Shown here in pieces: positions 1-15,321 of a stretch of DNA of 64,000 nt. The notes beneath the pieces are model-generated. The model did not search any database and was not told where the DNA came from. It saw only the letters and a program-made list of their open reading frames with translations. Numbering within the stretch: position 1 is the first letter of the stretch; each line of letters begins with the position of its first letter. The DNA is taken from the NCBI GenBank assembly GCA_030035585.1, contig CM057477.1, forward strand, positions 64,461,447 to 64,525,446, read 5' to 3'. The DNA is from Dugong dugon (taxonomy: Eukaryota > Chordata > Mammalia > Sirenia > Dugongidae). Both the position numbers and the translations under genes were made by a program.

Positions 1-60
1 TTGTGCAACCTTGAAAAGGGATATAAAGTTATAAGGTTAGTAAAAAAATAATAATAATAA

Positions 61-250
61 AACAGTGGCTGTCAAGTCAATTCCGACTCATGGTGACCTC
101 TTTCATGTTAAAGTAGAACTGTGCTCCATAGAGTTCTTAATGACTTATTTTTCAGAAGCAGATCACCAGGCCTTTCTTCCAAGGTTCCTCTGGGTGGACT
201 CAAACCTCCAACATTTCATTTAGTATGCTAACCATTTGCACCACTTAGGT
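61..250 (-). mobile_element. AfroSINE, minus strand
   Basis: Reading the minus strand gives a diverged tRNA-like head, then a body, then the RTE-like tail (seen here as GTCAAGTCAATTCCGACTC). This copy has the longer middle section (the stretch with CAGATCACCAGGCCTTTCTTCC) that separates it from shorter copies such as the one at 43510. It lies directly upstream of the large L1. Confidence 0.85.
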
Positions 251-344
251 TAGTAGCAGTTACAAAATGCATGTTTAGATCTGATGTATATACAACTGCT
301 TTGTAGAGATCTAAAATGGATTGATTCCTAAAAAGGAAATTGTG

Positions 345-1980
345 GTAGACTTCCGGCAAAATGGTGCTCTAGGCAGAAGCACCACACCGTCCCTCCACAG
401 CACAGATCAGAAAAACTAAGCCAAACAGAGAAAACAGCAATCCTGAAACCCTAAAACATCAAATGAAGAGATAAAGAACTCAGCTAAGCACCAAATGGAG
501 TGAGAAAACTGACAGAGAACGGAGAGCAAGGAGAGATTCATGCAGAGGTCTCCTATCAGCTAACGCAGCGTGGATCCGCCATCTTGGACTCCTATCGGAG
601 ACCAGCAAACAGGGGGTACGAGAAAGCAGACTCACAGAGCTTCCTGCGGGAGACAAAACAACCGGTAATTTGCGATATACGCTCCCCCCCCCCTTCTTCA
701 CCCCCACTCGGCCTCCTCTGCTTCCCATGGCCAAAGTCTCTTGTCTGGGAAGCACCGACTGCTTGGATTCCACCCACCCACACTAGCTGGCTGAGTGCCA
801 TTGGTTGGCTGCTGGTGTTACTTTTTTTTCCGCTTCTTCTGATTTCTTCCTTACCTCTCACCACCTCCCCCTCCTTTTGCTCAAATACCAGGCTCCATGC
901 ACCATCTTCACTTCTTTCTGAGGGGCAGTGGAGCTCCGTTCGAGTGTGGAACTGCTTCCCGGTCTGGGCTGCCACGCTGGTGGGATCCCGGGAATTTTGT
1001 TTGTTTGTTTGTTTGTTTTGATGTTTGTTTTCTTTTCATTTTCTGAGTTGGGAGCCTGTTCTGGCCAGGCAGTGCTGTGTGGCTTGGAACCTACCCCCTA
1101 GGCTTGCACAGACTCTCAGAGGGATCACTGAGGGCATTTCTTTTTTTTTGTGGTTTTTTTTTTTCCTGTTTTCCTGGGGGGCTTTTCTCGTTGTTGTTGT
1201 TGTTTTTAATTTGTTTTGTTTTATTCTCCCTCTTTTTTCCTTTTTGTCTTTCTTCATTACTCAGCTTCTCATCTCTCTATATCTTCCTTCTCTTTCTGTT
1301 CCCTGAACACCTGGCATTGTATACCTCTATGCCTTCTAGCCAGGCTGTACTGCAACACCTCACAGCGACATCCCCAGACCTCATAGCTGCACCGGTGGGA
1401 TCACAGGGAACTTTGCGGTTCTTTAACCTTTCCAATTTTTAATTTATTCATTCTTTTATTTTCTTCCTCTTTCCCTTTCAGTTTTTCTCCATTTCATAGT
1501 CTCTCACATCTCCACTCCAACGGCAAGCTGCCCTAGCATTCTTTTTTGTTTGTTTGTATGTTTTTGGCTCCTGTTCCTCTCTCCTCTCTCCCCTATCCAT
1601 CTTAGCTCCACACATAACAATCACCCCACTACATCCAGCCTACCTGCACTGTGGACTTAACATCACACCACCAAGCAGCACAGGCACGGCCTACTGGAAC
1701 CTGCCCTGCACTGATTACTGACCCACCCTGCTGGCTGTAGTAAGTGCCACAAACAACCCATCCCAGTAACTCCTCTTCAGCTAGACCTGTCCTGCTATAC
1801 CATATCTGAGTGACTGACCCTGCCAATTGGAGAAGGAGGTGAAAAGTATTGTGCCCACACACAAGCAAACAACAAAGAACAGACAGTCCACCTACTCAGA
1901 CATAGTCAAATTTGAAGAAAAAAAAAAAGGGGATGAAACAAACAAATCTACAATCAATAAACAAGAAAAATAACTACTGA
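345..1980 (+). promoter_or_regulatory. L1 5' UTR
   Basis: About 1.6 kb lies between the 5' target-site duplication and ORF1. L1 5' UTRs normally carry the internal RNA polymerase II promoter; that role is inferred from position. The segment starts near GTAGACTTCCGGCAAAATGG. It includes pyrimidine-rich stretches (about 650-900 and 1135-1310), a (GTTT)n run near 998-1018 and a TTG run near 1190-1203. Open frames at 500-1021 and 1077-1442 are low complexity and I do not regard them as genes. Confidence 0.75.
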
Positions 1981-3063
1981 ATGCCGCAAAGACAGAAGAC
2001 AATATCAAAACATTTACAAAAACAGGACAGGATGGTTCCAGTAGGCATCCAAAATAAAACACCAGATGACTCTCCTCTGGAAGAAAATGCACTAGAACTA
2101 CCTGATAGGGAATTCAAATCTCTAATACTCGGAATTCTCCAAGAACTGAGGCAAAAAGCTGACAAACGTGAGGAAAAAATAGACAAATTCATGGAAAATA
2201 CAGACAAAAAATTCGAAGAATTCAGGATGATGATGCAGGAACAAAATGCCAAAATAAATTCACAACTAGAAATTATACAAAAACAACAATTAGAAATCCA
2301 AAAGATAAACAACAAGATTTCAGAAACGGACAGTGTCATAGAAGGGCTGAGAAGCAGATTTGAAATGGTGGAAGACAGGATCAGTGGAATTGAAGACAAA
2401 CACTTGGATACAATTCTGTTTGAGGAAAACTCAGAAAAAAGAACAAAGAAAAATGAAGAGACCCTGAGAGTTATGTGGGATATAATCAAAAGTAAAAATT
2501 GGCGAGTGATTGGAATTCCACAACAGGGGGAGAAAACAGAAAACACAGAGAGGATCATTGAGGAACTGCTGACAGAAAACTTCCCCAATATCATGAAAGA
2601 TGAAAAGCTGGCCATCCAAGAAGCTCAACGAACCCCATATAGGATAGACCCAAAAATAAAATCATCAAGGCATATCATAACCACACTCACCAAAACCAAA
2701 GACAAACAAAGAATCCTGAGAGCAGCTCGTGAAAAACAAGAAGTCACATACAGAGGAGAAACAATAAGACTAAGCTCAGATTATTTGGCAGAAACCATTC
2801 AGGCAAGAAGGCAATGGGATGACATATATAAAACCTTGAATGAAAAAAATTGTCAGCAAAGAATAATATATCCTGCCAAACTCTCATTCAAATCTGATAG
2901 TGAAATTAGGTCATTTCCAGAGAAACAGAAATTAGGGGAATATATAAAAGTCAAACCAAATGTACAAGAATTATTAAAGGGAGTTTTCGATCTGAGGACA
3001 AACAACTTCAGCTCACAAGCAGAATCTAGGATGCAGGATCGTGCCAGCCAGATACCAATCTAG
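1981..3063 (+). CDS. L1 ORF1 protein (RNA-binding chaperone), intact frame
   Basis: This is an uninterrupted 360-codon frame from ATG at 1981 to TAG at 3061-3063. L1 ORF1p is a trimeric RNA-binding protein and nucleic-acid chaperone that packages L1 RNA in cytoplasmic particles. Visible parts are a charged N terminus, a long Glu/Lys/Gln-rich heptad region consistent with the coiled coil (about residues 45-145), an RRM-like domain starting near WRVIGIP (about residue 173), and the C-terminal domain with AREKQEVTYRG (about 250) and YPAKLSF (about 297). The length is in the usual mammalian ORF1p range. The start agrees with the family and with an in-frame TGA directly before the ATG. ORF2 downstream is heavily broken, so an intact ORF1 is notable. 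Whether it is expressed is unknown. Confidence 0.9.
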   Translation: MPQRQKTISKHLQKQDRMVPVGIQNKTPDDSPLEENALELPDREFKSLILGILQELRQKADKREEKIDKFMENTDKKFEEFRMMMQEQNAKINSQLEIIQKQQLEIQKINNKISETDSVIEGLRSRFEMVEDRISGIEDKHLDTILFEENSEKRTKKNEETLRVMWDIIKSKNWRVIGIPQQGEKTENTERIIEELLTENFPNIMKDEKLAIQEAQRTPYRIDPKIKSSRHIITTLTKTKDKQRILRAAREKQEVTYRGETIRLSSDYLAETIQARRQWDDIYKTLNEKNCQQRIIYPAKLSFKSDSEIRSFPEKQKLGEYIKVKPNVQELLKGVFDLRTNNFSSQAESRMQDRASQIPI

Positions 3064-3449
3064 GAAATGAACTCTCAAGGACTATCCAAAACCAAAAGAA
3101 ATACAACAGGGAATCAGAGCAGTTAATCAGTAAATGACAACAACATCAGAACAATAAAAGAGGGAATAAACAGTGTAGGTATAGAACGTTTTCATGGAGA
3201 GGAAGGCAAGGCAATACCAAGTAATAATAGATGGCTTCAAACTTAGAAAGATAAGGGTAAATTTCATGGGAACCACAAAGAAAGCTAACAAACTTACTCA
3301 TAAAAATAAAGAGGAAAAACATAAAGTCTCAACAAAAACAAAACCTGCAAAAACAAAAGAAATGAAAATAAAAATCCACAAACAAAAGTAACTCAGCACA
3401 GGAGAGTAAGAAGAACAAAGAAAATGTCAGCACTACAAAAAAAAAGCAC
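3064..3449 (+). other. L1 ORF1-ORF2 spacer
   Basis: This A-rich sequence lies between ORF1 and ORF2. It is longer than the short inter-ORF spacer of human L1. A 65-codon frame at 3194-3391 is Lys/Thr-rich low-complexity sequence and I do not call it a gene. Confidence 0.6.
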
Positions 3450-7273
<3,824 letters not shown>

Positions 7274-7300
7274 AAACCCATGAAAAAGTTCACACAGAAA

Positions 7301-8432
7301 AAGTAACAATCTTTGTTGGTTAACAAGGATGGGAGGGGTGGGGGGGAAGTACTAAACAGGCAATAGATAAGTGGTATCTTGGGTGAAGGGTGAGACAGTA
7401 CACAATGCAGGGGAAACCAGCACAACTTGGACAAGGAAAGGTCATGGAAGCCCCATAGACACATCCAAACTCCCTGAGGGACTGAATTGCTGGGCGGAGG
7501 GCTGTGGGGACCATGATCTCGGGGAACATCTAGCTTAACTGGCATACCATAGCTTATAAAGACAATTCTCTACATTCTACCTTGGTGAGTAGTATCTGGG
7601 GTCTTAAAAGCCTGTGAGCGGCCATCTAAGATACTCCACTGGTCTCATCCCTTTGGGAGCAAGGGAGAATGAAGAGAACAGGATACAAGGAAAAGATTAG
7701 TCTGAAGGACTAATGGACCACAGCTACCAAGGCCTCCACTAGACTGAGTCCAGTACAGCTAGATGGTGCCTGGCTACCACCACTGACTGCTCTAACCAGG
7801 ATCACTACAGAGGGTTCTGGACAGAGCTGGAGAAGGATGTAGAACAAAATGCTAACTCACAAAAAAAAAGACCAGATTTACTGGCCTAGAGGAGACTGGA
7901 GTAACCCCGAGAGTATGGCCCCCAGACACCCTTTTAACTCAGTGGTAAAGTTATCTCTGAGGTTCACCATTCAGCCTGGGAGTGGACATCCCTGTAAAAC
8001 CAAATGAGACTAACGAGGTACAGTAGTCCAGTGACAAGGGCCAGAGGGCAGAAGGGGACAAGGAAGCTGGTGATAGGGAACCCAAGGTTGGGTAAGGATA
8101 TTGTTGATGTGTTGTGAGATTGTTAACCATTGTCATAGGGCAACATTTGTAGTAACTTTTAAATGAAAGACTATTTTGTTCCGTAAGCCTTCATCTTAAG
8201 TGAGAATAACAGCACAATTGGAAAAGCATAGTCAATGTCACTGTACTGTGCATGTAGAAATTTTTGAAATGGTGTATCTTTGGCTATGTGTATTTTCACC
8301 AAAAAAAAAAGGTTGAGAAGTTAGAGGGTTGACATGTTGTGAGGTTGTTAACCAATGTCATAAAACAATATGTGTACTACTGTTTCATGAGAAACTATTT
8401 GTTCTGTAAGCCTTCACATGAAGTACAATAAA
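7301..8432 (+). other. L1 3' UTR, first copy
   Basis: The 3' UTR begins with a G-rich purine block (7328-7348, G-quadruplex-like). It contains an internal duplication: a roughly 120-base segment at 8086-8207 recurs at 8311-8430. The two are separated by a stretch ending in CACC plus a run of ten As (8301-8310), which looks like a separate polyadenylated end. The copy finishes in a short mixed A tail (8430-8443). Confidence 0.8.
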
Positions 8433-8443
8433 AAAATAAAAAT

Positions 8444-9589
8444 AAGTAACAATCTTTGTTGGTTACCAGGGATCGGAGGGGTGGGGGGGAAATACTAAAT
8501 AGGCAATAGATAAGTGGTATCTTGGGTGAAGGGTGAGACAGTACACAATGCAGGGGAAACCAGCACAACTTGGACAAGGAAAGGTCATGGAAGCTCCATA
8601 GACACATCCAAACTCCCTGAGGGACTGAACTGCTGGGTGGAGGGCTGTTGGGACCATGGTTTGGGGGAACATCTAGCTCAATTGGCATAACACAGTTTAT
8701 AAAGACAATGTTCTACATTCTACTTTGGTGAGCAGCGTCTGGTGTCTTAAAAGCCTGTGAATGGCCATCTAAGATATTCCACTGGTCTCACTCCTCTGGG
8801 AGCAAGGGAGAATGAAGAGAACAGGATACAAGGAAAAGAATAGTCTGAAGAACTAACGGACCACAGCTACCAAGGCCTCCACCAGACTGAGTCCAGTACA
8901 GCTAGATGGTGCCCGACTATGACCACTGATTGCTCTGACCGGGATCACAACAGAGGGTTCTGGACAGAGCTGGAGAAGGATGTAGAACAAAATTCTAACT
9001 CACAAAAAAAAAAGACCAGATTTACTGGCCTAAAGGAGACTGGAGAAACCCCGAGAGTATGGCCTCCAGATACCCTTTTAGCTCAGTAGTGAAGTTATCT
9101 CCGAGGTTCACCGTTCAGCTGGGGAGTGGACAGCCCCATAAAACCAAATGGGACTAATGAGGCACAGCAGTCCAGGGACAAGGGCCAGAAGGCAGAAGGG
9201 GACAGGAAAGCTGGTGATAGAGAACCCAAGGTTGAGTATGGATAGTGTTGATGTGTTGTGAGGTCGTTAACCATTGTGATAGGGCAACATGTGTACTAAC
9301 TGTTAAATGAGGAACTATTTTGTTCTGTAAGCCTTCATCTAAAGTGAGAACAGCAGCACAACTGGAAGAGCGTAGTCGATGTCACTGAACTGTGCATGTG
9401 GAAATTTTTGAAATGGTGTATCTTTGGCTATGTATATTTTCACCAAAAAAAAAAAAAAAAAGGTTGAGAAGGGAGAGAGTTGACATGTTGTGGGGTTGTT
9501 AACCAGTGTCATAAAACAATAGGTTTACCAGTGTTTCACGAGAAACTATCTGTTCTGTAAACCTTCACCTGAAGTACAATTAAAAAAAA
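8444..9589 (+). mobile_element. Second L1 3' UTR copy in tandem
   Basis: This segment aligns with 7301-8432 from end to end (offset 1143). It starts at the corresponding AAGTAACAATCTTTG and includes the same internal duplication (9230 and 9462 starts) and a 16-17 base internal A run. Scattered substitutions distinguish it from copy one. It could be an independent severely 5'-truncated L1 that landed in the first element's tail, or a tandem duplication. Confidence 0.85.
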
Positions 9590-9604
9590 AAAAGTAAATT
9601 GTGA

Positions 9605-10000
9605 TTGGAACTTTTATAAATAGAACGATTTTCACGTTTCATTTTAAAAAAATAGAATGACTTTATTGTTATTCAGGTGAGTTCACTATTACTACTAATA
9701 TTAACACTATTAATATGTATCAATATTGCTGTTAATAAATATTAAAAATGATCTATTTTTTAAAAGCAAAAAAATCCTTTTACATTGCAAATACTCTCCC
9801 TTAAGCTGTATAGTTTTACATTCAAGTTTTGTGTACATATACCAGCTAGTCTTTAAATTATTTTTTTTATTTTGAACTAATTTCAGACTCACAAAAAAGT
9901 TGTAAAAGTACAGGGATTTTCTGTGTACCCTTAACCCAGCTTCTCCTAATGTTAACATCTTGTACAACCATCGTGCAATTATCAAAATCAGGAAATTGAT
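9605..10000 (-). mobile_element. Old L1 fragment plus AT-rich sequence
   Basis: From about 9858 the sequence resembles an ancient L1M/L1ME-type 3' region (TTTCAGACTCACAAAAAAGT through ACCATCGTGCAATTATCAAA). It is split by the RTE element and resumes at 16606. 9605-9857 is AT-rich and I recognise nothing specific in it. The strand is tentative. Confidence 0.5.
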
Positions 10001-10049
10001 ATTGATACAATTTGTTGCTATTGTTGTTGTTAGATGCTATCGAGTCAGT

Positions 10050-13000
10050 TCCGACTCACAGCGACCGCTATGTACAACAGAATGAACACACTGACAGATC
10101 CTGTGCCTTCCTCACAATCTTGTTATGTTTGAGTCCATTGTTGCAGCCACAGTGTCAATTCATCTTGCTGAGGGTCTTCCTCTTTTTTACTGACCCTCTA
10201 CCAAGCATGATGTCCTTCTCCAAGGACTGGTTCCTCCTGACAACATGTTCAAAGTACGTGAGATGAAGTTTCACCATCCTTGCTGCTAATGAACATTCTG
10301 GCTGTACTTGCAAGACAGATCTGTTCATTCTTCTGGCAGTCTGTGGTACATTCAATGTTCTTCACCAACACCATAATTCAAAGGCATCAATTTTTCTTAG
10401 GTCTTCCTTACTCACTGCACAGCTTTCACATGCATATGAGGTGATTGAAAACACCGTGGCTTGGGTCAGATGCACCTTAGTCCTTAAAGTGACATCTTTG
10501 CTTTTTAACACTTTAAAGAGATCTTTTGCACAGATTTGTCCAATGAAATGCGTCTTTTGATTTCTTGACTGCTGCTTCCATGGGCATTGATTGTGGATCC
10601 AAGTAAAATGAAATCTTTGACAACTTCAATATTTTCTCCATTTATCATTATATTGCTTATTGGTCCAGTTGTGAGGATTTTTGTTTTCTTTATGTTGAGG
10701 TATAAGCCATACTGAAGGCTGTGGTCTTTGATCTTCATCAGTAAGTGCTTCAACTCCTCTTCACTTTCAGCAAGCAAGGTTGTGTCATTTGCATATTGCA
10801 GGTTGTTGATGAGTATTCCTCCATTCCTGATGCTGTGTTCTTCTTCATATAGTCCAGCTTCTCGGATTATTTGCTAAGCATACAGATTCAACAAGTATGA
10901 TGAAAGAATACAACCCTGATGCACAGCGTTCTTGACTTTAAACCACGAAGTATCCCCTTGTTCTGTTTGAATGACTCCTTCTTAGTCTAAGTACAGGTTC
11001 CTAATGAGCACAACTAAGTGTTCTGGAATTCCCATTCTTTGCATTTTACCCATAATTTGTTATGATCCACACGGTTCAATATCTTTGCATAGTCAGTAAA
11101 ACACAAGTACGTATCTTTCTGGTATTCTCTGCTTTTAGCCAGAATCCATCTGACATCAGCAATGATATCCCTGGTTCCACATCCTCTTCTGAATCCAGCT
11201 TGAACTTTTGGTAGTTCCCTGTCAGTGTACTGCTTTTGAACAATCTTCAGCAAAATTTTACTTGTGTGTGATATTAATGATATTGTTCAATAATTTCGGC
11301 ATTCCGTTGGATCTCCTTTCTTTGGAATGGGCATAAATATGGATCTCTTCCAGTTGTTTGGCCAGGTAGCTGTCTTCCAAATTTCTTAGCATAGACAAGT
11401 GAGTGCTTCCAGCACTACATTGTTTGATGAAACAACTTGTCTTAGTCATCTAGTGCTGCTACAACAGAAATACCACAAGTGGATGGCTTCAACAAAGAGA
11501 AATTTATTCTCTCACAGTCTAGTATGTTACAAGTCCAAATCCAGGGCGTTAGCTCCAGGGGAAGGCTTTTTCTCTCTGTTGGCTCTAGAGGAAGGTCCTT
11601 GTCATCAGTCTTCCCTTGTTCTGGGAGCATCACAGTGCAGGAACGTCAGGTCCAAAGGATGAGCTCTGCTCCTGGCATGGCTTTCTTGGTGGTATGAGAC
11701 CCCCATGTCTCTCTGCTCACTTCTCTCTTTTATATCTCAACAGGGATTGGCTTAAGACACTACCTAATCTTGTAGACTTCATCAATGTTACTGCAGCTAA
11801 TCCATTTTATTACATCATAGTGATATACAGTTTACAACACATAAGGAAATCACATCAGATTACAAAATGGCACACACTCACACACTACTGGGAATCATGA
11901 CCCAGCCAAGATGACAGATATCTTGGAGGGACACAATACCATCCATAACACATCTCAACTGGTATTCCATCAATTCCTGGAGGCTTGTTTTTCACCAATG
12001 CCTTCAGTGCAGTTTGGACCTCTTCTTTCACACCATCAATTCTTGATCATATGCTACCTCCTGAAATGGCTGAGCATCAATCAATTCTTTTGGGTACAGT
12101 GACTCTGTGTATTCCTTCCATCTTCTTTTGATGCCTCCTGTGTCATTTAATATCTTCCCCATAGAATCCTTCAGTATTGCAACTTGAGGCTTGAATTTTT
12201 TCTTCAGTTCTTTTAGCTTGAGAAATGCTGAGCATGTTCTTCCCTTTTGGTTTTCTATCTCCAGGTCTTTGCACATTTCATTATAATACTTTGTCTTCTC
12301 AAGCCACCCTTTGAAACCTTCTATTCAGCTCTTTTACTTCATCATTTCTTCCTTTTGCTTTAGCTACTTGACGTTTAAGAGCAAGTTTCAGAGTCTCTTC
12401 TGACATCCATTTTGGTCTTTTCTTTCTTTCCTGTCTTTTTAATGACTTTTTGCTTTCTTCATGTATGATGTCCTTGATATCATTCCACAACTCATCTGGC
12501 TTTTGGTCATTAGTGTTCAGTGCATCAAATCTATTCTTGAGATGGCCTGCAAATTCAGGTGGGATATACTCAAGGTCATACTTTGGCTCACATGGACTTG
12601 TTCTAATTTTCTTCAGCTTCAACTTGAACTTGCATATGAGCAATTGGTGGTCTGTTCCACAGTCAGCCCTGGCCTTTTTCTGACTGATGATAATGAGCTT
12701 TTCCATCATCTCTTTCCACCATGTAGTCTATTTGATTTCTGTGTATTCCATCTGGCGAGGTCCATGTGTATAGTTGCTGTTTATGTTGTTGAAAAAAAGG
12801 TATTTGCAATGAAGAAGTCATTGGTCTTGCAAAAGTTCTATCATGCAATCTCCAGTATAATTACTATCACCAAGGCCATATTTTCCAACTACAGAGCCTC
12901 TTCTTTGTTTCCAACTGTCGCATTTCGTTCGCCAGTAATTAATTATCAATGCATCTTGATTGCAGTTTTGGTCTATTTAAGACTGCAGAAGTTGGTAAAA

Positions 13001-13400
13001 ATCTTCAATTTCTTCATCTTTGGCATAGGATTGGTGCACAAATTTGAATAACAGTCGTATTAACTGGTCTTCTTTGTAGGTACATGGGTATTATCCTATC
13101 ACTGACAGCGTTGTACTTCAGGATAGGTCTTGAAATGTTCTATTTTGATGATGAATGCAACACCATCCTCTTAAAGTTGTCATTCTCTGCATAGTAGACC
13201 TTATAATTAACTCAAAATGGCCAATATCAGTCCATTTCAGCTCACTAATGCCTAGGATATTGATGTTTATGCATTCCATTTCATTTTTCACAACTTCCAG
13301 TTCTCCTAGAGTCATACTTTGTATATTCCATGTTTCAATTATTAACGGATCTTTGTAGTTGTTTCTTCTCATTTTGAGTCGTGCCATGTCAGCAAATGAA
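10050..13400 (-). pseudogene. RTE endonuclease/reverse transcriptase ORF, degenerate
   Basis: On the minus strand, the endonuclease N terminus is readable at 13118-13387 (TWNIQSM then GISELKW, carrying the conserved Asn and Glu of APE-type nucleases). Middle parts lie at 12028-12276, 12299-12709 and 12663-12848. Reverse transcriptase is in pieces at 11014-11253 and 10505-10777. The catalytic YADD motif reads YAND here (codons at 10784-10795), so the first catalytic Asp is lost. Frameshifts, stops and an LTR insertion at 11438-11952 complete its inactivation. Confidence 0.85.
11438..11952 (-). mobile_element. Solo LTR, MaLR/ERVL-like, inside the RTE
   Basis: This is about 515 bp, with the + strand reading TGTCTTAGTCATC...CCATCCATAACA (TG...CA ends). 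It interrupts the RTE reverse-transcriptase region. The flanking 5-base repeats are CAACT (11433-11437) and CATCT (11953-11957), 4 of 5 identical. Related copies lie at 18473, 58323 and, in part, 25196 and 37060. The 25196 copy is followed by MaLR-like internal sequence, which supports the class. Confidence 0.8.
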
Positions 13401-13452
13401 GGTCCTGAAAGCTTGACTCAATCTACGTCATTAAGATTGACTCTACTTTGAG

Positions 13453-15321
13453 ATTTTGAAAGCATTCCCCTTGGGAATGGGAACCAGATAGGGATGCCCT
13501 TTATCACCACTCTTACTCAACATTGTGCTAGAGGTCCTAGCCATAGAAATTAGGCTAGAAAAAGAAATAAAAGGCATTCAAATTGGTAGGGAAGAAGTCA
13601 AAGTATCTCTATTTGCAGATGATATGATCTTATACACAGAAAACCTCAAAGAATCCACAAGAAAACTACGGGAACTAATAGAAGATTTCAGCAAAGTTTC
13701 AGGATACAAGATAAACATTCAAAAATCAGTTGGATTCCTTTACACCAACAAAGAGAACCTCGAAGAGGAAATCACCAAATCAATACCATTTACAATAGCC
13801 CCCAAGAAGATAAAATACTTAGGAATAAATCTAACCAGAGATATAAAGGAGCTATACGATGAAAACTACAAGACACTACTGCAAGAAACCAAAAGAGACC
13901 TGCATAAGTGGAAAAACATACGTTGCTCATGGATAGGAAGACTCAACATTGTGAAAATGTCAGTTCTACCCAAAGCAATTTAAGGATGCAATGCAATCTC
14001 GATCCAAATTCCACTGGCATTTTTTAATAAGATGGAGAAACAAATAACCAACTTCATATGGAAAGGGAAGAGGCCCCGAATAAGTAAAGCATTACTCAGG
14101 AAGAAGAACAAAGTGGGAGGCCTCACACTACCTGCTTTTAGAACCTATTATACCGCCACGGTAGTCAAAACAGCCTGGTACTGGTACATACATCAACAAA
14201 TACATAGACCAATGGAACAGAATCAAGAATCCAGACATAAATTCATCCACCTATGAGCAGCTGATATTTGACAAAAGCCCGAAGTCCATTAATTGGGGAA
14301 AAGACAGTCTCTTTAACAAATGGTGCTGGCATAACTGGATATCCATCTGCAAAAAACTGAAACAAGATCCATACCTCACACCATGCACAAAAACTAACTC
14401 AAAGTGGATCAAAGACTTAAATATAAAATCGAAAACGATAAAGATCATGGAAGAAAAAAATAGGACAATGATAGGAGCCCTAATACATGGCATAAACACA
14501 ATACGAACCATAAGTAACAATGCACAAGCACTAGAAGAGAGACTAGATAACTGGGAGCTCCTAAAAATCAAACACTTATGCTCAATAAAAGCCTTCACCA
14601 AAAGAGTAAAAAGACAAACTACAGATTGGGAAAAAAATTTTGGCTATGACGAATCTGATCAGCATCTAATCTCTAAAATGTACATGATACTGCAAAACCT
14701 CAACAACAAAAAGACAAATAACCCAATTAAAAAATGGGCAAAGAATATGAACAGGCACTTCACCATAGAAGATATTCAGGTGGCTAACAGACACATGAAG
14801 AAATTCTCACAATCATTAGCCATTAGAGAAATGCAGATCAAAACTACAATGAGATATCATCTCACCCCAACAAGGCTAGCATTCATCCAAAAAACACAAA
14901 ATAATAAATGCTGGAGAGGTTGTGGAGAGACTGGAACACTTATACACTGTTGGTGGGAATGTAAAATGGTACAACCACTTTGGAAATTGATTTGGTGCTT
15001 GCTTAAAAAGCTCGAAATAGAAGTACCATAGGATCCAGCTATCCCGCTCCTTGGAATATATCCTAGAGAAATAAGACATATGTACACCCACGTTCATTGC
15101 AGCACTGTTCACAATAGCAAAAACATGGAAACAACCTAGGTGCCCATCAACGGACAAATGGATAAACAAATTATGGTAAATCCACAGAATGGAATACTAC
15201 ACAACGATAAAGAACAACGATGAAGCTGTGAAACATAACATGGAGAAAGCTGGAGGTCATTATGCTGAGTGAATTTAGTCAGTCACAGAAGGACAAATAT
15301 TGTATAAGATCACTATTATAA
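13453..15321 (+). pseudogene. L1 ORF2 C-terminal two thirds, degenerate
   Basis: The reverse-transcriptase palm is open at 13525-13983 and includes FADDM near 13614. The thumb and following region is read at 14032-14256 and the C-terminal domain at 14447-15031, with the Cys-rich [18 protein letters not shown] segment near 14910-14960. Frames change near 13981, 14200 and 15031. The natural stop falls near 15319-15321. It is less decayed than the ORF2 at 3450, which suggests a younger insertion. Confidence 0.88.

Noticed and set aside
500..1021. 173-codon open frame as a gene
   Set aside because: Low-complexity frame across the L1 5' UTR with no domain. It is explained by pyrimidine-rich sequence.
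1974..2615. 213-codon minus-strand frame
   Set aside because: Antisense shadow of L1 ORF1.
8444..9589. Assembly duplication of the L1 3' UTR
   Set aside because: The two copies differ at many positions and in internal A-run length, so they are not a collapsed or repeated read artefact.
12461..13051. 196-codon plus-strand frame
   Set aside because: Antisense to the RTE ORF. The coding strand of that element is minus.
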